In this document: piece after piece, positions 26,136 to 35,112 of the stretch
Position numbering within the stretch: the first letter of the stretch is position 1
How the letters are laid out: the number at the start of each line of letters is the position of its first letter
Source: CAYUYV01 sp050331455
Lineage (GTDB): Bacteria; Pseudomonadota; Alphaproteobacteria; JAJFIK01
DNA length: 64,000 nucleotides
Assembly: GCA_050331455.1 (NCBI GenBank)
Contig: JBHJGV010000007.1
Location: 62,001-126,000, forward strand
Direction of reading: 5' to 3'
Translations under genes and position numbers: made by a program
The notes under the pieces: generated by a model
What the model was told of the DNA's origin: nothing
What the model saw: the letters and a program-made list of their open reading frames with translations, nothing else
The model's database searches: none

Positions 26136-27101
26136 TCAGAACAGTTCGATGGCGCCGGCGTCGTCCTGCGCCGCTTCGGGCGCCGGAGCCTCACCGAGGA
26201 GCCGCCCGGCGAGGCGCGCCCGCATTTCGCCAAGCGTGATGCTGTTCACGACCTCGGCCAGCATCACGCTGGTCTCCGGGGCGCCGCCGGCCTCCGGTTC
26301 ACCGGCGGCCACACTTTTCAGGTCCTTTGCCACCAACGCCAGGGCCATGCGGACATTGTCGAGCCGCTGTTTTGCCGTGTCCTGGAACTGGATGGCCTTG
26401 GTGACCTGGGGCACTGACCTGTTGACGAGGCCGGTCAGCGCCGCCGACTGGCTGAGCGTGTCCGACAGGGCCTTCTGGCCCGTGACCATCCGCATGGTGA
26501 GGCGCGGGAGCTCCCGGCTCAGGCGCTCCACATTGGCAAGGCCTTCGGCATCGGCATTCAGGGCATCATTTTCGATCAGGGCCGGAAGATCGTCGCCAAT
26601 TCCGGCAAAGCCCTGGCCGATCACCTCCGCCACCTGGGAGACCGTATGGGCCAGCTGGTCCACCTGATCGGCCAGCGCGTCCCATCCATCGGGGGCATCT
26701 TCGGGCCGCTCGCCCTGGGCCTCCCGCAGATGCGCGATGACATCCCGGAGGATGGCGCACACCATGGCGCTCTGTTCAGAGACCAGTCCGATGCTCTCCA
26801 CCATGCTGTTGACGCCGGACAGGAGCATGGCCTGGGCCGGCGGGGCATCCGGACCGCCCTTCTCGAACCCCTCCGCAAGGGCCTGCAGGTCTTCAGCCTG
26901 GCGCAGGGCCTGCTCGGCGAGGCCGCGGAACTGGGCTGAGACGTCGATCATGCCCTCCTCGATTCCCAGGGAGGCCCGTTCGAGTTCGTCACACAGGGCT
27001 TCAATGGCGACGGCGGCAAGTCCGGCCCGCTGTCGCGTGTCGTCGTCGGCCGATACCGGCGGCGTCGCACGCTGGTCTCGGCTGGCTGGCATGGTCCCCA
27101 T
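26136..27101 (-). CDS. Chemotaxis-operon terminal protein with CheZ-like DxxxQ motif
   Basis: 321 aa, almost entirely helical and soluble. The segment IQFQDTAKQRLDNV (D241, Q245) matches the DxxxQ arrangement that CheZ and CheX phosphatases use to dephosphorylate CheY-P. It sits late in a long helical domain, as in CheZ. The C-terminus is acidic and ends AIELF after a flexible Ala/Pro/Asp linker, a layout like the CheY-binding tail of CheZ; CheD of this operon ends almost the same way (IELFR). The gene follows cheB by 55 bp, the gap containing a 12-bp triplication. The ATG at 27101 has aagggg six bases upstream. I did not recognise a named family; phosphatase function is a hypothesis. Confidence 0.6.
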   Translation of the reverse strand: MGTMPASRDQRATPPVSADDDTRQRAGLAAVAIEALCDELERASLGIEEGMIDVSAQFRGLAEQALRQAEDLQALAEGFEKGGPDAPPAQAMLLSGVNSMVESIGLVSEQSAMVCAILRDVIAHLREAQGERPEDAPDGWDALADQVDQLAHTVSQVAEVIGQGFAGIGDDLPALIENDALNADAEGLANVERLSRELPRLTMRMVTGQKALSDTLSQSAALTGLVNRSVPQVTKAIQFQDTAKQRLDNVRMALALVAKDLKSVAAGEPEAGGAPETSVMLAEVVNSITLGEMRARLAGRLLGEAPAPEAAQDDAGAIELF

Positions 27102-27113
27102 GATTTACCCCTT

Positions 27114-27149
27114 CATTCGCTCTGCCATTCACTCCGCCATTCGTTCTGC
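27114..27149. repeat. 12-bp tandem repeat, three copies, between cheB and the downstream gene
   Basis: Units cattcgctctgc (27114-27125), cattcactccgc (27126-27137) and cattcgttctgc (27138-27149) follow each other directly. They occupy most of the 55-bp gap between cheB and the DxxxQ gene, just upstream of the latter's ribosome-binding site. Confidence 0.82.
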
Positions 27150-27156
27150 GATCCGA

Positions 27157-28206
27157 TCATGATCCCGTCCGCGCGAGCGCGCCGGGCCGGCAGGCCTCGA
27201 GCATCGCCGGCACGATCCGGTCATCGGGCAACTCCCGCGCCACCGCGCCCGCCTCTTTGGCGGCGCGGGGCATGCCGTACACGACGCAACTCGCCGCATC
27301 CTGGCCGAAGGTGTCGGCCCCCGCGCGTCGCATGGCCAGAAGCCCGTCCGCCCCGTCCCGCCCCATACCGGTCAGGATGACGCCCACGGCGTTGCCACCG
27401 GCCGCCCGCGCCACGGACTGGAACAGCACGTCGACGGACGGCTTGTGACCACTGACCAGGGGCCCGTCGCTCAGACGGCAGACATAATCGGCCCCGCTGC
27501 GGGTGAGCTCCAGATGCCGGTCCCCGGGGGCGAGATAGGCATGGCCAGGCAGCGCCCGCATTCCGTCCCCGGCTTCGCAAACGGCGATCCGTCCGGCGCG
27601 GTCGAGCCGCTGGGCGAAGCCTCCCGTGAATTGCGCGGGCATATGCTGCGTGATCACCATGGCCGGCGCATTGGCCGGCAGGGCAGCGACGAGGCGCATG
27701 AGGGTCTCGACCCCTCCCGTCGAGGCGCCGATAGCGATGATTTTCTCCGTAGTCGGAAAAGGCGCGGTCCGCGGCGGCACGGTCGCCGGTTTGCGGCGCG
27801 GCTGCACCTGAGCGCGGGCAGCGAGTTTCACCTTGGTGCGCAGCGCCTCGGCCTGGGCTGCCATGCCGGTCACCTGATCGGCCACCGGCTTGGCCACCAC
27901 ATCGACGGCGCCGATCTCGAGGGCGCTCAAAGTGACGTCCGCGCCCTTCTGGGTCAGGGAGGAGACCATAACGACGGGCATGGGGCGCAGGGTCATGATC
28001 TTTTGAAGAAAGTCGAGGCCGTCCATGCGCGGCATCTCGACATCGAGCGTGAGCACGTCCGGATCGAGGGCCTTGATCTTCTCCCGTGCGGCATAAGGGT
28101 CGCTGGCGGTACCGACGACGGCGATGTCGGGATCTCCTGACAGGATTTCGGTCAGGAGTTGGCGCATAATGGCGGAGTCATCGACGATCAAGACACGGAC
28201 GGCCAT
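27157..28206 (-). CDS. cheB: Chemotaxis response regulator protein-glutamate methylesterase
   Basis: Removes methyl groups from MCP glutamates (and deamidates glutamines) when phosphorylated by CheA. The receiver domain is residues 1-120, with phospho-acceptor D55 in LTLDVEMPRMDGLDFL. A linker follows, then the methylesterase domain from about 155: IAIGASTGGVETL (catalytic Ser), ITQHMPAQFTGGFAQRL (His) and GVILTGMGRDGADGL (Asp). 349 aa, standard length. It lies between cheD (40 bp upstream) and the DxxxQ gene. Confidence 0.97.
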   Translation of the reverse strand: MAVRVLIVDDSAIMRQLLTEILSGDPDIAVVGTASDPYAAREKIKALDPDVLTLDVEMPRMDGLDFLQKIMTLRPMPVVMVSSLTQKGADVTLSALEIGAVDVVAKPVADQVTGMAAQAEALRTKVKLAARAQVQPRRKPATVPPRTAPFPTTEKIIAIGASTGGVETLMRLVAALPANAPAMVITQHMPAQFTGGFAQRLDRAGRIAVCEAGDGMRALPGHAYLAPGDRHLELTRSGADYVCRLSDGPLVSGHKPSVDVLFQSVARAAGGNAVGVILTGMGRDGADGLLAMRRAGADTFGQDAASCVVYGMPRAAKEAGAVARELPDDRIVPAMLEACRPGALARTGS

Positions 28207-28246
28207 GGGATCCTCATGAAGCGCTGAAAAAAAGACGATCCGCGGG

Positions 28247-28894
28247 TCAACGGAACAGTTCGATGTCTCCGGTCTGCTCCTCGTTCACGAGCATGGAGCG
28301 GTAGGTCTTTTCCGCCGTAACCAGATCGGTTTCGACGGCGTCCATCACGAATTTTCGGCGGGCGCGGCCCGTGACCGGATAAAAATGGATCCGCCGGGCA
28401 TGGCGCCCGCCCAGATCCTCACCCGCAATCGGCAATTGTTCCTGGGCCAGGAAGCGGCGCACGAATTCGGCATTCTTGCTGCCGATCAAGATCTGGGAGG
28501 ACTGTAGAATCGAGCCACCGAACAGCTTGATCTCAAGGCGCTCCCGGGGGCACCCGGTGCGCACGATCTCGTTGATCAGCCGTTCCATGGCAAAGGTTCC
28601 GTAACGCAGGGACGAGTCCGCGCCGCCCCAGGCGTGTCCCATGTCCTCGGGCAGCATGAAATGGTTCAGGCCGCCGAACCCCGTCTCCGGGTCACGAATG
28701 CAGGCCGCGACGCAGGAGCCGAGCACGGTCGCGATGACCTCGTTCGGGTCCGCTGTGACATAGAACTGTCCCGGAAGGACCTTGATAATCCATTTGTCCT
28801 CCTGGGGATCGAAAAAGCGGTGAGTCGCGGTGCCCCGCCCGCCCAGCATGGAGCGGGCCGAGCGGCGCTCTTTTCGGATCCCCTGGGCCGTCAT
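28247..28894 (-). CDS. cheD: Chemoreceptor glutamine deamidase CheD
   Basis: Deamidates specific glutamines of chemoreceptors. The family signature TVLGSCVAACIRDPETGFGG contains the catalytic Cys (C61), followed by LNHFMLPE with His 78; EIKLFGGSILQSSQ and KNAEFVRRFLAQE complete the fold. 215 aa, with a short N-terminal extension. The frame is open far upstream into cheR, but the ATG at 28894 overlaps the cheR stop by four bases (ATGA) and is the clear start. The protein ends GDIELFR, nearly the same tail as the operon's last protein. Confidence 0.95.
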   Translation of the reverse strand: MTAQGIRKERRSARSMLGGRGTATHRFFDPQEDKWIIKVLPGQFYVTADPNEVIATVLGSCVAACIRDPETGFGGLNHFMLPEDMGHAWGGADSSLRYGTFAMERLINEIVRTGCPRERLEIKLFGGSILQSSQILIGSKNAEFVRRFLAQEQLPIAGEDLGGRHARRIHFYPVTGRARRKFVMDAVETDLVTAEKTYRSMLVNEEQTGDIELFR

Positions 28895-29772
28895 CGCCGG
28901 GCCTTCCTGTAAATCGTCCGCCCAAGAGCTTCCAGGCCGATCTGGTTTGCATCGAGATGTTCCGCATGCCCAATGTAAAGGTACCCGTCCGGCGAGAGCA
29001 TTCGGCCGAGGCGGGATGCAAGGGCGTGTTTGGTTTCGTTGTCGAAATAAATCATCACGTTGCGACAGAAAATGGCGTCGAACGGCCCCCGCATGGGCCA
29101 GTCTTCCAGCAAATTGAGCCGCTTGAACGTGATCAGCGCCCGTGTTGCCGGTGCCATGGAGACCGCACCTGACGCTCCGGTCTTGGCGAGCCCCCGATAG
29201 GCCGCGGGAATGGTCGCGCCGATCTCGGGTCCATAGACGCCGGTCTGGGCCGTCGCCAGAACGTCCGTATCGATGTCCGTCGCCAGAATGCGCAGATCGC
29301 CTTTGTGCCCCGTATTGGTCCGCCTCAGGATATCGGCGGCGGCCAGGGCGATGGAGTAAGGTTCCTCGCCCGTCGAACAGGCCGCCGACCACAGACGCAG
29401 CCGGCTCCTTCCACCGCCTTGCACACTCACTGTCCAGGGCTCGATCACCGCCTCGCGGAGATGATCGAAATGGTGGGCTTCCCGGAAAAAGGCCGTGTGG
29501 TTCGTGGTCAATTGATTGACCAGGGCCTCACGTTCGCCGTCTCCGGCCGCGCTTTCCAAAAATGCGCAGTAGTCGGAGAACCGGTCCAGTCCCAGGGCCC
29601 GCAGACGCCGCGCCAGACGGGTGTAGACCAGATCCTTCTTGCCGGGCGGCAGGGTGATGCCGACCATGGCGTAGATCCGTGTGGAAAGGGACTGGAAATC
29701 CTCATCCGTGAAGAGAAATTCCCGGTCACCTCCCACGGGCGTGGCCCCGTCGGACGCGGCGTGCGGCAGCAT
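28891..29772 (-). CDS. cheR: Chemotaxis protein methyltransferase
   Basis: S-adenosylmethionine-dependent methylation of MCP glutamates. The N-terminal helical domain includes LVNQLTTNHTAFFRE, the usual receptor-facing motif. The SAM domain has RLWSAACSTGEEPYSIALA and the catalytic FDAIFCRNVMIYFD. 293 aa. Its ATG shares one base with the MCP stop (TGATG). The MCP encoded just upstream ends in DWKEF, a CheR-docking-like pentapeptide, so receptor and enzyme are probably matched. Confidence 0.96.
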   Translation of the reverse strand: MLPHAASDGATPVGGDREFLFTDEDFQSLSTRIYAMVGITLPPGKKDLVYTRLARRLRALGLDRFSDYCAFLESAAGDGEREALVNQLTTNHTAFFREAHHFDHLREAVIEPWTVSVQGGGRSRLRLWSAACSTGEEPYSIALAAADILRRTNTGHKGDLRILATDIDTDVLATAQTGVYGPEIGATIPAAYRGLAKTGASGAVSMAPATRALITFKRLNLLEDWPMRGPFDAIFCRNVMIYFDNETKHALASRLGRMLSPDGYLYIGHAEHLDANQIGLEALGRTIYRKARR

Positions 29773-31979
29773 CAGAATTCCTTCCAGTCCGGATCATCCT
29801 GAACGGCCACGGCAAGGGCGCTTTGCATCCGCTTGGCCGGGCTCGGCGCCCCGGCTGCCGGCTTGGGCTCGGCGCCCTGTTCCGGGCGTCCGGCGGCAAC
29901 GGGCAGCATGGCGACGGCGCCCTCCCGAACCGGGCTCGTCCGGGTCTCGTCGAGGGCGAAGAAATCGACCCGGCGCTGCATGGTCAGGGACTGGTCGGCC
30001 AGGTTCTTGGCCGCTGCCGCGTTCTCCTCCACCAGGGCCGAGTTCTGCTGGGTCATCTGATCCATCGAGGTGATGGCCGTGTTGATTTCCTCGACGCCCG
30101 TGGCCTGCTCGCCGCTGGCGGCGGAGATTTCCGAGACGATGTCCGCCACACTGCGGATCGAGCCGAGGATCTTCTCCAGGGCATCGCCCGTGCGGTTGAC
30201 CAGGGACACGCCGTCGGCCACCTGATCCGTACTATGATTGATGAGATCCTTGATATCTTTCGCGGCCTGGGACGAGCGTTGGGCCAGATTGCGCACCTCG
30301 GAAGCCACGACGGCAAAGCCCCGACCCGCGTCGCCTGCCCGGGCGGCCTCCACAGCGGCATTCAGGGCCAGGAGATTGGTCTGGAAGGCAATTTCGTCGA
30401 TCACGGTGATGATCTCGGCGATCTTGGACGAGGACCGCTCGATATCCGCCATGGCTTTCACGGCGTCGGACACCACCGTACCGCCCTCGCTCGCGGCATC
30501 CCGGGCGCCGACGGCCAGTTGATTGGCCTGCGTTGCATTTTCCGCATTCCGCTTGACGGTCGTGGCGATCTGCTGCATCGCAGCTGCGGTTTCTTCAAGG
30601 CTGGAGGCCTGCTGCTCGGTCCGCTGGGACAGGTCCGTCGTGCCCGCATTGATTTCTGCAGCGGCGTTGGACACCTCGGTGGCGGCCCGTTTGATCTCGC
30701 CCACGATCTCGCCAAGCGTTTCCGCCATCTGATTGGCATCGGTCTTCAAGGTATCGAAGACGCCTTCATACTCGCCGTCCATGCGCCGGGTCAGGTCGCC
30801 TTTCGACAAGGTACTGACCATTGTAACGATTTCATCAAGGGCGGTGCCGGTCCGCGCGCACAGATCGTTCATGGAAGACGCGAGGTTGAGCATAAAGCCG
30901 GACTTGCCCTCCAGCGTCACCTTCTTGTTGAAATCGCCGCGGCTGACGGCCGTCACGACCTCGTCGATTTCCTCTTCGATGGCGAGTTCGGCGGTCTTGT
31001 CCTGCCATTCCACGACCGTGCCGATGCGGGTGCGCGCTTCGTCGAAGACCGGGGAGACCAGGAGGCGGAGTTTCCGTCCCCCGATATTCAAGGCCACCTC
31101 GGTCATACTGGACATTTGGGCCAGCATGGACCGCTGATGGGCCGGGTTTTTGTGGAAAATGTCGATATTCGAGCCGATCAGGGTCTGGGTGCTGAAATTC
31201 GGCAGGTCCCGGCGCATGTCCACTTCCGCATTGCGTAGCAGATCCATCATGGTTTCGTTGGCGAAGATGATGTTCAGATCTTCGTCGGCGATCATCACAT
31301 TGGTCTGGCAGGTATTCAGGGCGGCGCGGATGCGCGTGCTTTCAAGCATGCGCTCGGCCTGCTCGGCTTCGGCACACACTTGCTCGGTCACGACGGATGC
31401 GGCCTTCACCACCTTGACCGGGCGGCCCTGGTCATCAATGACGCGGTTGTAGATGGCCTCAATCCAGATCTCCTCGCCGGCCTTGGTCACGCGGCGGAAG
31501 CGTCCCCGCTGGATCTCGCCGCGCGCCAGTTTCGGCCAGAACGCCCGATACTCCGCACTTTGAACGTCCTGGGCATCGACAAAGAGGGAATGGTGGCGCC
31601 CGACAATTTCCTCAAGGCTGTAGCCCAGCGCCGACAGAAAATTATCGTTAGCCCACACAATGGTGCCATCGAGATCGAACTCGATGATGGCCTGCTCGCG
31701 GCCGATGGCCTCGAGGGTGCCCTTGGCATCCTGCCCTTCAGCAATCTTCACGGTGAGGCGGCGACGCTCGCGTAAAAAGACCGTACCGGCAACCGCCGCG
31801 ACGATCAGGGTCAGGAGGGCCGTTTCCAGGCTTCCAATCGTGCCGGCCAAGACCGGCGTGGCGGCGATGGCACCGGTGACGCCGGCCATGGAGGCATAAA
31901 GAGCCACAGGATGGTCGGACAGGGAAAAGGGCTGGCCCGACTGGGCGGAGTGGGTTTGGGTCAAGGGCTTTGCAGTCAT
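29772..31979 (-). CDS. Methyl-accepting chemotaxis protein with two cytoplasmic PAS domains
   Basis: 735 aa. Two closely spaced hydrophobic segments (about residues 26-48 and 51-70) leave no periplasmic sensor domain. PAS 1 (about 85-200) has IIEFDLDGTIVWANDNFLSA and the LGYSLEEIVGRHHSLF block, and PAS 2 (about 215-325) has NVMIADEDLNIIFANE. HAMP-like segments at 340-440 lead to the signalling domain with its hairpin core IDEIAFQTNLLALNAAVEAA. The C-terminus DWKEF fits the xWxxF CheR-docking pentapeptide. The frame is open to 32015, but the ATG at 31979 has aggag six bases upstream. It is encoded inside the che operon, so it is probably the cognate receptor. PAS cofactors (for example FAD or haem) cannot be told from sequence alone. 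Confidence 0.93.
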   Translation of the reverse strand: MTAKPLTQTHSAQSGQPFSLSDHPVALYASMAGVTGAIAATPVLAGTIGSLETALLTLIVAAVAGTVFLRERRRLTVKIAEGQDAKGTLEAIGREQAIIEFDLDGTIVWANDNFLSALGYSLEEIVGRHHSLFVDAQDVQSAEYRAFWPKLARGEIQRGRFRRVTKAGEEIWIEAIYNRVIDDQGRPVKVVKAASVVTEQVCAEAEQAERMLESTRIRAALNTCQTNVMIADEDLNIIFANETMMDLLRNAEVDMRRDLPNFSTQTLIGSNIDIFHKNPAHQRSMLAQMSSMTEVALNIGGRKLRLLVSPVFDEARTRIGTVVEWQDKTAELAIEEEIDEVVTAVSRGDFNKKVTLEGKSGFMLNLASSMNDLCARTGTALDEIVTMVSTLSKGDLTRRMDGEYEGVFDTLKTDANQMAETLGEIVGEIKRAATEVSNAAAEINAGTTDLSQRTEQQASSLEETAAAMQQIATTVKRNAENATQANQLAVGARDAASEGGTVVSDAVKAMADIERSSSKIAEIITVIDEIAFQTNLLALNAAVEAARAGDAGRGFAVVASEVRNLAQRSSQAAKDIKDLINHSTDQVADGVSLVNRTGDALEKILGSIRSVADIVSEISAASGEQATGVEEINTAITSMDQMTQQNSALVEENAAAAKNLADQSLTMQRRVDFFALDETRTSPVREGAVAMLPVAAGRPEQGAEPKPAAGAPSPAKRMQSALAVAVQDDPDWKEF

Positions 31980-32055
31980 GGGTGGTCTCCTGACGGCCTG
32001 TCGGCACTGCAACATGTGTGAGAATGTCGGATTGAGATGGCGTGGCCGGGGCTCT

Positions 32056-32604
32056 TCAGAAGCCCGAGGCGGGACCGGCCAGGTGATCGAGTTCGAGCAG
32101 GGCGATCATCTGCTCATTGACGGTCACGAGGCCGGACAGATATTTCGCACCGGTCAGGCCGCAGGCCTCCGGCACAGCCTGGAAACGTTCGGTCTCCACC
32201 TGAAGAATGTCGGACACCCTGTCCACCAGAAGGCCGACAAGGCGTGTTTCAATCTGTACAATGATCACAACATGGGTGGGCGTTGCATCCGTCAGGCCCA
32301 GGCCGAATTTGCACCGCAGGTCGATAATCGGGACCACGACGCCCCGAAGGTTCAGCACGCCGCGGACATATTCCGGCTGGTTCGGCAGCTTGGTAACCGA
32401 TGTCCAGCCCTTGATCTCCCGCACGGCAATGATGTCGACGCAGTAATACTCGTCATCGATCGCGAAACTGACGAATTGGGCGATTGTGCCCTGGACCGGG
32501 GTGCCGCAATCCTGCACCGGCGGCCCCTGGTCCGTCTGCCGCGTGGCGGATTGTGGGGCCGTGGCCACGTCCTCGATCTCTTCCACTCGTTGTACGGCGC
32601 TCAT
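32056..32604 (-). CDS. cheW: Chemotaxis coupling protein CheW
   Basis: Adaptor that links MCP signalling tips to CheA. The CheW beta-barrel starts at about residue 40 with QFVSFAIDDEYYCVDIIAVR and has ITKLPNQPEYVRGVLNLRG-type coupling strands and the GLTDATPTHVVIIVQ block. 182 aa, including a 35-residue charged N-terminal extension. The ATG at 32604 overlaps the cheA stop by four bases (ATGA); the frame is open further upstream only because it runs through cheA. Confidence 0.95.
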   Translation of the reverse strand: MSAVQRVEEIEDVATAPQSATRQTDQGPPVQDCGTPVQGTIAQFVSFAIDDEYYCVDIIAVREIKGWTSVTKLPNQPEYVRGVLNLRGVVVPIIDLRCKFGLGLTDATPTHVVIIVQIETRLVGLLVDRVSDILQVETERFQAVPEACGLTGAKYLSGLVTVNEQMIALLELDHLAGPASGF

Positions 32605-34736
32605 GCGGCCACCCTTTCCGAATTTGACGTTGGATTTTGATCCGTTGCGGGATTGCCCCGTATGTCGGTTTCGTCGAACCATCCGGCATCGTCCGGCACA
32701 CCGCTCGGCACATCGCTGCGTCCCGGATCGCCGGGATTGAGAGCGTCGACATCGATGATCAGGGCCACACGCCCGTCGCCGAGAATGGTTGCGCCCGAGA
32801 CCCCGTCGATGCTCCGGTAGTTTTCCTCAAGGCTCTTGATGACGACCTGCTGTTGGCCGAGCAGTTCATCGACCACGATACCGACCCGGCGCCCGGATTC
32901 CATTTCCACCAGGACGACCAGGGCGTCTTCGGCCCGGGCCGCGGCGCCGGGAATGCCAAGGCGTGACCCCAGATAGATCAGCGGGATGAAGGCGCCGCGG
33001 ATGGAAAGAACCTGGACGCCGCTCGCCAGGGTCCGTAAATCCGTTCGCGTGGGCCGTACGCATTCCAGAATGCCCGTCAGCGGAAGAATGTACCGCTCCC
33101 CGCCCAGCATGATGACCATGCCATCCAGCACCGCCAGGGTCAGGGGAAGGGTGAGGACGATGCGCGTGCCCTGCCCCTGCACGGAATCGATCGTGATGCG
33201 TCCGCCCAGGCCTTGGATGTTCCGACGCACCACATCCATACCGACACCGCGCCCGGATATTTCGCTTACAGACGATGCGGTGGAAAAACCTGGTGCAAAG
33301 ATGAGCTGGTCCACCTGGGCCGGCGAGAGGGCCGCCGCCGCCTCGTCGCTCACGATGCCCCGTTCCACAGCCTTTTGGCGCACGCGGTCCCGATTGATGC
33401 CGCGGCCGTCATCGGCGATGCAGATGAGAATGCGCCCGCCCCGGTGCTCCGCGGTCAGCTCGATGGTGCCCGTTTCGGGCTTGCCCGCGGCGAGCCGTTC
33501 CTCCGGCGGCTCCAGGCCGTGGTCGAGAGCATTGCGGATCATGTGCGTGAGCGGATCGCTCAATTCCTCGATGACCGTCTTGTCGACTTCCGTCTCTTCG
33601 CCCGCCGTCCGGAGGGTGATCTTCTTGCCCAACTTGTCGGCAAGATCCCGCACCACCCGCGGCATGCGCGAAAACACGGATTTCACGGGCTGCATCCGGA
33701 TCGCCATCACGCTTTCCTGAAGCTCCCGGGTCCTGAGGGTCAGGTCCTCCAGGCCCCGAAGCTGGGACAATTCGTGATTGGCGGTCTTGTCGGTGATGTT
33801 CTGAAGCACCATGGATTGGGCGATCACAAGCTCGCCGACCATGTTGACCAGCCGGTCCACGCGCTGGAGATCCACCCGGATCGAAGAGGTCCGCGGACGG
33901 GTGGCGGTGGGCTCCTCGACCATGGAAACCCCGGCCGGCTTCATCGCCGCATGGGACGCCGGTGGGGCAGCGGGTTCGAACAGCCCAAATCCATCCGTGT
34001 CTTGATCGCCTGTTCCCGGAACGTCGGGAAGAACCTCGATCATGCAGTCGTCGGCCGCGAATTCGAACACGCCCTCGAACTGGGCCAGCGGAATGCTCTG
34101 TTCCAGCGTGATGACCCAGGACAAATAGCACGTTTCCGGATCGAAGGCCTCGAGTGCGGGCAGTGCGCTGTCTTCGACCGCGACGCGGATCGGCACCAGA
34201 CGCCCCAATTCCTCAAGGATCAACAGTGGCTCGTTTCCTGACGTCAACAGACTTTCCCGGGCCTTCAGGCGGATCGTGCCGGGGCCGATCATGTCCGGTT
34301 GCCCCTCCAGGGCGGGCTCGCTCCCACTTGTCTCCTCGGCAACATAGGCATCGAGCTGTCCGAGCAGGGCTGCTTCCTGCGGGGAGTCCGCGTCGCTGCC
34401 GCTCTGGGCGGCCGCCACGAGATCCTGGAGCACGTCCGACGCCCGGACCAAGAGATCGATGAGATCCCGATTGAGCGCGAGTTGCCCGGACCGCAGCCGC
34501 TCCAGCACCGCTTCGAAACTGTGGGAGAAGGAAACGAGGCGGGAAAACTTGAACGCCCCCGCCCCGGCCTTGATGGAGTGCACCGCCCGGAAGATCGTGT
34601 TGAGCTTCTCCCGGTCCGGGTCGTCCGTCGACAGGGTCGAGACGTGATCGATGAGGGCGTCGAGCAGTTCGGCGCATTCGTCGAAATAGGTCTGCTGGAG
34701 ATGGCGGAACGGATCCGCAGTATCGCTGGTACTCAC
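32601..34736 (-). CDS. cheA: Chemotaxis histidine kinase CheA
   Basis: 711 aa, GTG start at 34736. The HPt domain has phospho-acceptor His 53 in IFRAVHSIKAGAGAF. A CheY/CheB-binding-type domain follows at about 155-240 (SGNEPLLILEELGRLVPIRV), then the dimerisation helices (RVDRLVNMVGELVIAQSM). The ATPase domain carries N- and G-box motifs HMIRNALDHGLEPPEERLAA, ADDGRGINRDRVRQ and ISGRGVGMDVVRRNIQGLGG. A CheW-like regulatory domain ends the protein. All kinase boxes are intact. The gene starts ten bases after the cheY stop. Confidence 0.97.
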   Translation of the reverse strand: MSTSDTADPFRHLQQTYFDECAELLDALIDHVSTLSTDDPDREKLNTIFRAVHSIKAGAGAFKFSRLVSFSHSFEAVLERLRSGQLALNRDLIDLLVRASDVLQDLVAAAQSGSDADSPQEAALLGQLDAYVAEETSGSEPALEGQPDMIGPGTIRLKARESLLTSGNEPLLILEELGRLVPIRVAVEDSALPALEAFDPETCYLSWVITLEQSIPLAQFEGVFEFAADDCMIEVLPDVPGTGDQDTDGFGLFEPAAPPASHAAMKPAGVSMVEEPTATRPRTSSIRVDLQRVDRLVNMVGELVIAQSMVLQNITDKTANHELSQLRGLEDLTLRTRELQESVMAIRMQPVKSVFSRMPRVVRDLADKLGKKITLRTAGEETEVDKTVIEELSDPLTHMIRNALDHGLEPPEERLAAGKPETGTIELTAEHRGGRILICIADDGRGINRDRVRQKAVERGIVSDEAAAALSPAQVDQLIFAPGFSTASSVSEISGRGVGMDVVRRNIQGLGGRITIDSVQGQGTRIVLTLPLTLAVLDGMVIMLGGERYILPLTGILECVRPTRTDLRTLASGVQVLSIRGAFIPLIYLGSRLGIPGAAARAEDALVVLVEMESGRRVGIVVDELLGQQQVVIKSLEENYRSIDGVSGATILGDGRVALIIDVDALNPGDPGRSDVPSGVPDDAGWFDETDIRGNPATDQNPTSNSERVAA

Positions 34737-34746
34737 GGATGGACCC

Positions 34747-35112
34747 TCACTGGCAGACCTTGCTGACGACCTGCAGCAGCTTGTCGGGATCGAACGGCTT
34801 CACGATCCATCCGGTGGCACCGGCGGAGCGCCCTTCCTGGCGTTTTGTCTCCTCGCTCTCGGTTGTGAGGATTAAGATCGGGGTGCCCTTGCAGGCGTCC
34901 TCTTCCCTCAGTTTGCGGATGAGTGTGATGCCGTCCATGTTCGGCATGTTCACATCGGTGATGATCAGGTCGAAGGCGTTTCCGGGGACCTTTGACAGGG
35001 CATCGACGCCGTCCTCGGCCTCCACCACGTCGAAGCCCGCGCCTTTCAGGGTGAAGGCGACCATGTCCCGCATCGTGCGGGAGTCGTCCACGGCAAGAAT
35101 TTTCCTGGTCAT
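34747..35112 (-). CDS. cheY: Chemotaxis response regulator CheY
   Basis: Single receiver domain, 121 aa. The acidic pocket is in AVDDSRTMRDMV (D9, D10) and the phospho-acceptor D53 in IITDVNMPNMDG; the switch Thr lies in ILTTESEE and the invariant Lys 105 in WIVKPF. It should receive phosphate from CheA and control the flagellar motor or act as a phosphate sink. The ATG at 35112 overlaps the stop of the STAS gene by four bases. Confidence 0.96.
   Translation of the reverse strand: MTRKILAVDDSRTMRDMVAFTLKGAGFDVVEAEDGVDALSKVPGNAFDLIITDVNMPNMDGITLIRKLREEDACKGTPILILTTESEETKRQEGRSAGATGWIVKPFDPDKLLQVVSKVCQ

Noticed and set aside
28895..29392. N-terminal extension of the CheD frame into cheR
   Set aside because: The ATG at 28894 overlaps the cheR stop as expected and gives a normal CheD; the upstream part is a shadow of cheR.
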